Assembly: GCF_047634455.1 (NCBI RefSeq)
Contig: NZ_JBLIAI010000088.1
Location: 1-7,990 of the forward strand
Direction: 5' to 3'
Length of the DNA: 7,990 bases
Source of the DNA: Maritalea sp047634455
Lineage (GTDB): Bacteria; Pseudomonadota; Alphaproteobacteria; Rhizobiales; Devosiaceae
The position numbers and the translations under genes are program-made. Numbering within the stretch: the first letter of the stretch is position 1; every line of letters starts with the position of its first letter. Shown here one piece after another: positions 6,695 through 7,990 of this stretch. The notes under the pieces are model-generated. The model was not told where the DNA came from, made no database searches, and was given only the letters and a program-made list of their open reading frames with translations.

Positions 6695-6709
6695 GAACAA
6701 ATAGGAAAC
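6695..6709 (+). promoter_or_regulatory. LexA (SOS) box 2, near-consensus
   Basis: GAACAAATAGGAAAC also matches GAAC-N7-GAAC in 7 of 8 defined bases. It begins 21 bp after box 1, two helical turns, so two LexA dimers could sit on the same face. It covers the expected transcription start. Each box alone is imperfect; the pairing, the phasing and the position over the promoter make the case. Confidence 0.55.
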
Positions 6710-6722
6710 ATGGAGATAGAGC

Positions 6723-6821
6723 ATGACATACTTTATTAAAGACGTAATGGCCCTTTGTTCAATCACAGCATTCAGCGCGGCAACGCTTTTTTGGCTTGAT
6801 ATTCTTTCCACCTTGTCCTGA
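6723..6821 (+). CDS. 32-residue single-pass membrane peptide, probably SOS-induced
   Basis: ATG at 6723 follows GGAG (6712-6715) with a 7-base gap, an excellent ribosome-binding site. The frame runs 32 codons to TGA at 6819-6821. The product starts MTYFIKD, has a hydrophobic stretch from about residue 8 to 25 (VMALCSITAFSAATLFWL), and ends DILSTLS. One lysine before the stretch and aspartates at both ends suggest a single helix in the inner membrane; there is no signal peptidase site. The promoter carries two LexA-like boxes. Size, membrane nature and SOS control resemble Caulobacter SidA, a 29-residue LexA-controlled peptide that blocks division through late division proteins. I cannot show sequence homology, so the role is inferred. 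It is distinct from dnaE, which begins 62 bases downstream. Confidence 0.65.
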   Translation: MTYFIKDVMALCSITAFSAATLFWLDILSTLS

Positions 6822-6845
6822 CAATTGTGTATGAAATGAGATATC
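6818..6845 (+). promoter_or_regulatory. weak candidate promoter for dnaE
   Basis: CTGACA (6818-6823) and GATATC (6840-6845) are spaced 16 bases apart and would start transcription near 6852, about 30 bases before the dnaE ATG. The -35 fits well but the -10 is poor. If it is not real, dnaE would depend on the SOS-type promoter at 6664-6693 or on read-through from lolD. Confidence 0.3.
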
Positions 6846-6883
6846 GACTTGGCGCGGCGCAACGGCTCTCTTAAAAGTAGAGT

Positions 6884-7990
6884 ATGATGATAAATGGTCC
6901 CGGCTTTATTCACTTACACGCTCACTCTGCTTATTCGCTGCTTGAAGGCGCGATTAAGCTGCCAAAGCTTATTGATTTGGCCATCGCAGACGAGCAACCG
7001 GCGCTCGGGATAGCAGATACCAACAACCTGTTTGGTGCGCTTCAATTTTCTACGATGGCCAGCGGCAAGGGTTTGCAACCAATTGTGGGTTGTGAAATTC
7101 CGCTGCAATTTGAACCGCCAGAAGATATTCCGGGTAAAGAACGAAAGAAGTTTGCCAAAGAATCGATTGTTCTGATTGCACAGTCCGAGAAAGGCTTTGG
7201 ACATTTAAGTGAGTTGGTTTCGCAAGCCTATTTGCAAAGTGCTGATGGATTGGCGCAGCTGCATCTGGATTGGCTTGATGGCGAACTAACGCATGATCTC
7301 ATCTGTTTGAGTGGTGGCCTTGAAGGCGGCATCGACCCGGCTTTTGCGCAAGGGTATGATGGTGTTGCACTTGAACGTCTGAATTCACTTAAGGAACGCT
7401 TTGGGGATCGTTTTTACATTGAGTTGCAGCGTCACGATATTGAACGTCAAAAGATTTCTGAACCGCAATTGATTGATTATGCCTATGCAAATGGTATTCC
7501 GTTGGTGGCGACAAATGAGCCGTTCTTTGCCAAGCCAGACGATTTTGAATCCCATGATGCTTTGTTGGCCATCGCCGAGGGCAGCGTGCTGGCGCAAACA
7601 GAGCGGCGCAAGCTCTCTCAAGAGCATTATTTCAAGTCGCGGCAAGAAATGTGCGACCTGTTTGCCGATTTACCTGAGGCGCTCAACTCAACCATAGAAA
7701 TTGCGCAACGCTGTCATTTTTGGCCGCAAGAGCGTGATCCAATTCTGCCCTATTTTGCGGCACCTGCCCACTTGTCACCCGATGAGGCTGTCGAAGCCGA
7801 GGGCCAAGAGCTAACCCGGCAAGCCCAGGATGGTCTGGAGCGGTTCCTTGAGCAGATTGGTCCTGCTGAGGGGCTAACACAAAAAGTCTATCGTGACCGG
7901 CTTGCGTTCGAACTTGATGTAATTGTGAGCATGAAGTTCCCGGGCTACTTTTTGATCGTTGCTGATTTTATCAAATGGGCAAAAGATCAG
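6884..7990 (+). CDS. dnaE: DNA polymerase III subunit alpha, N-terminal part (runs off the window)
   Basis: Catalytic subunit of the replicative polymerase. The visible 369 codons have no stop and end in frame at the window edge; the full protein is usually about 1,150-1,180 residues. An N-terminal PHP domain shows FIHLHAHSAYSLLEG (8-22), ADTNNLFGALQF (44-55), YIELQRH (178-184) and TNEPFF (210-215). The start of the palm, FPGYFLIVADFIKWAK (352-367), lies just before the edge, so the catalytic aspartates fall outside. The place after lolD and the ADTNNLFGAL wording indicate the housekeeping DnaE1, not the error-prone DnaE2 of imuAB cassettes. A TAG at 6878-6880 closes the frame upstream, so translation starts at ATG 6884 or the adjacent ATG 6887; a GTAGAG just before gives weak ribosome-binding support for the second. 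Confidence 0.95.
   Translation, partial: MMINGPGFIHLHAHSAYSLLEGAIKLPKLIDLAIADEQPALGIADTNNLFGALQFSTMASGKGLQPIVGCEIPLQFEPPEDIPGKERKKFAKESIVLIAQSEKGFGHLSELVSQAYLQSADGLAQLHLDWLDGELTHDLICLSGGLEGGIDPAFAQGYDGVALERLNSLKERFGDRFYIELQRHDIERQKISEPQLIDYAYANGIPLVATNEPFFAKPDDFESHDALLAIAEGSVLAQTERRKLSQEHYFKSRQEMCDLFADLPEALNSTIEIAQRCHFWPQERDPILPYFAAPAHLSPDEAVEAEGQELTRQAQDGLERFLEQIGPAEGLTQKVYRDRLAFELDVIVSMKFPGYFLIVADFIKWAKDQ

Noticed and set aside
6529..6726. 65-codon + strand ORF across the end of lolD and the SOS promoter
   Set aside because: It passes through the terminator hairpin, the repeats and the promoter, has no ribosome-binding site and no family resemblance.
6710..6739. 9-codon ORF from the ATG at 6710
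   Set aside because: This ATG overlaps the Shine-Dalgarno of the 32-codon ORF and has no site of its own. A leader role is possible but not supported.
1..7990. Mobile elements, CRISPR arrays, tRNA or rRNA genes, phage genes
   Set aside because: None seen. The gene order is the usual chromosomal order of the clade and no spaced direct-repeat array, transposase or cloverleaf was recognised.

Overview
The window is a chromosomal housekeeping segment from an alphaproteobacterium, most likely a member of the Hyphomicrobiales (Rhizobiales). The evidence is the gene order (end of nuoN, birA, rnj, a DUF1467 gene, proS, one lolC/E-type permease gene, lolD, dnaE), the short alphaproteobacterial form of prolyl-tRNA synthetase, an RNase J, and near-matches to the alphaproteobacterial LexA box (GAAC-N7-GAAC). 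Base composition is mixed rather than strongly GC-rich, so a marine or Devosia-like lineage is possible, but I cannot fix the genus. All protein genes are on the + strand.

Layout. Positions 1-65 are the last codons of nuoN. birA (66-860, GTG start directly after the nuoN stop), rnj (857-2521, ATGA overlap with birA) and the DUF1467 membrane-protein gene (2544-2792) continue that tightly packed operon. Positions 2793-3154 hold no convincing protein gene. They do hold a strong intrinsic terminator facing the minus strand and a structured region, probably a minus-strand small RNA of about 145 nt in the position I recall for the rhizobial alpha-r9 sRNA family. proS (3155-4504), lolC (4508-5872) and lolD (5865-6557) form a second tight + strand operon, ended by a modest hairpin at 6604-6625. 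dnaE starts at 6884 and runs off the right edge.

The most interesting stretch is 6642-6821, between lolD and dnaE. In order it holds three tandem 11-bp repeats with a DnaA-box-like core (TGTGGA), a sigma70-type promoter, two near-consensus LexA boxes spaced 21 bp apart over that promoter, and a 32-codon ORF with a good Shine-Dalgarno sequence that encodes a single-pass membrane peptide. This looks like an SOS-induced membrane micropeptide gene, comparable in design to the Caulobacter division inhibitor SidA, placed just upstream of the replicative polymerase gene.

The genes serve respiration (nuoN), biotinylation of carboxylases (birA), RNA processing and decay (rnj), translation (proS), outer-membrane lipoprotein release (lolCD) and replication (dnaE). 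They share position rather than one pathway, and the order is typical of the clade.
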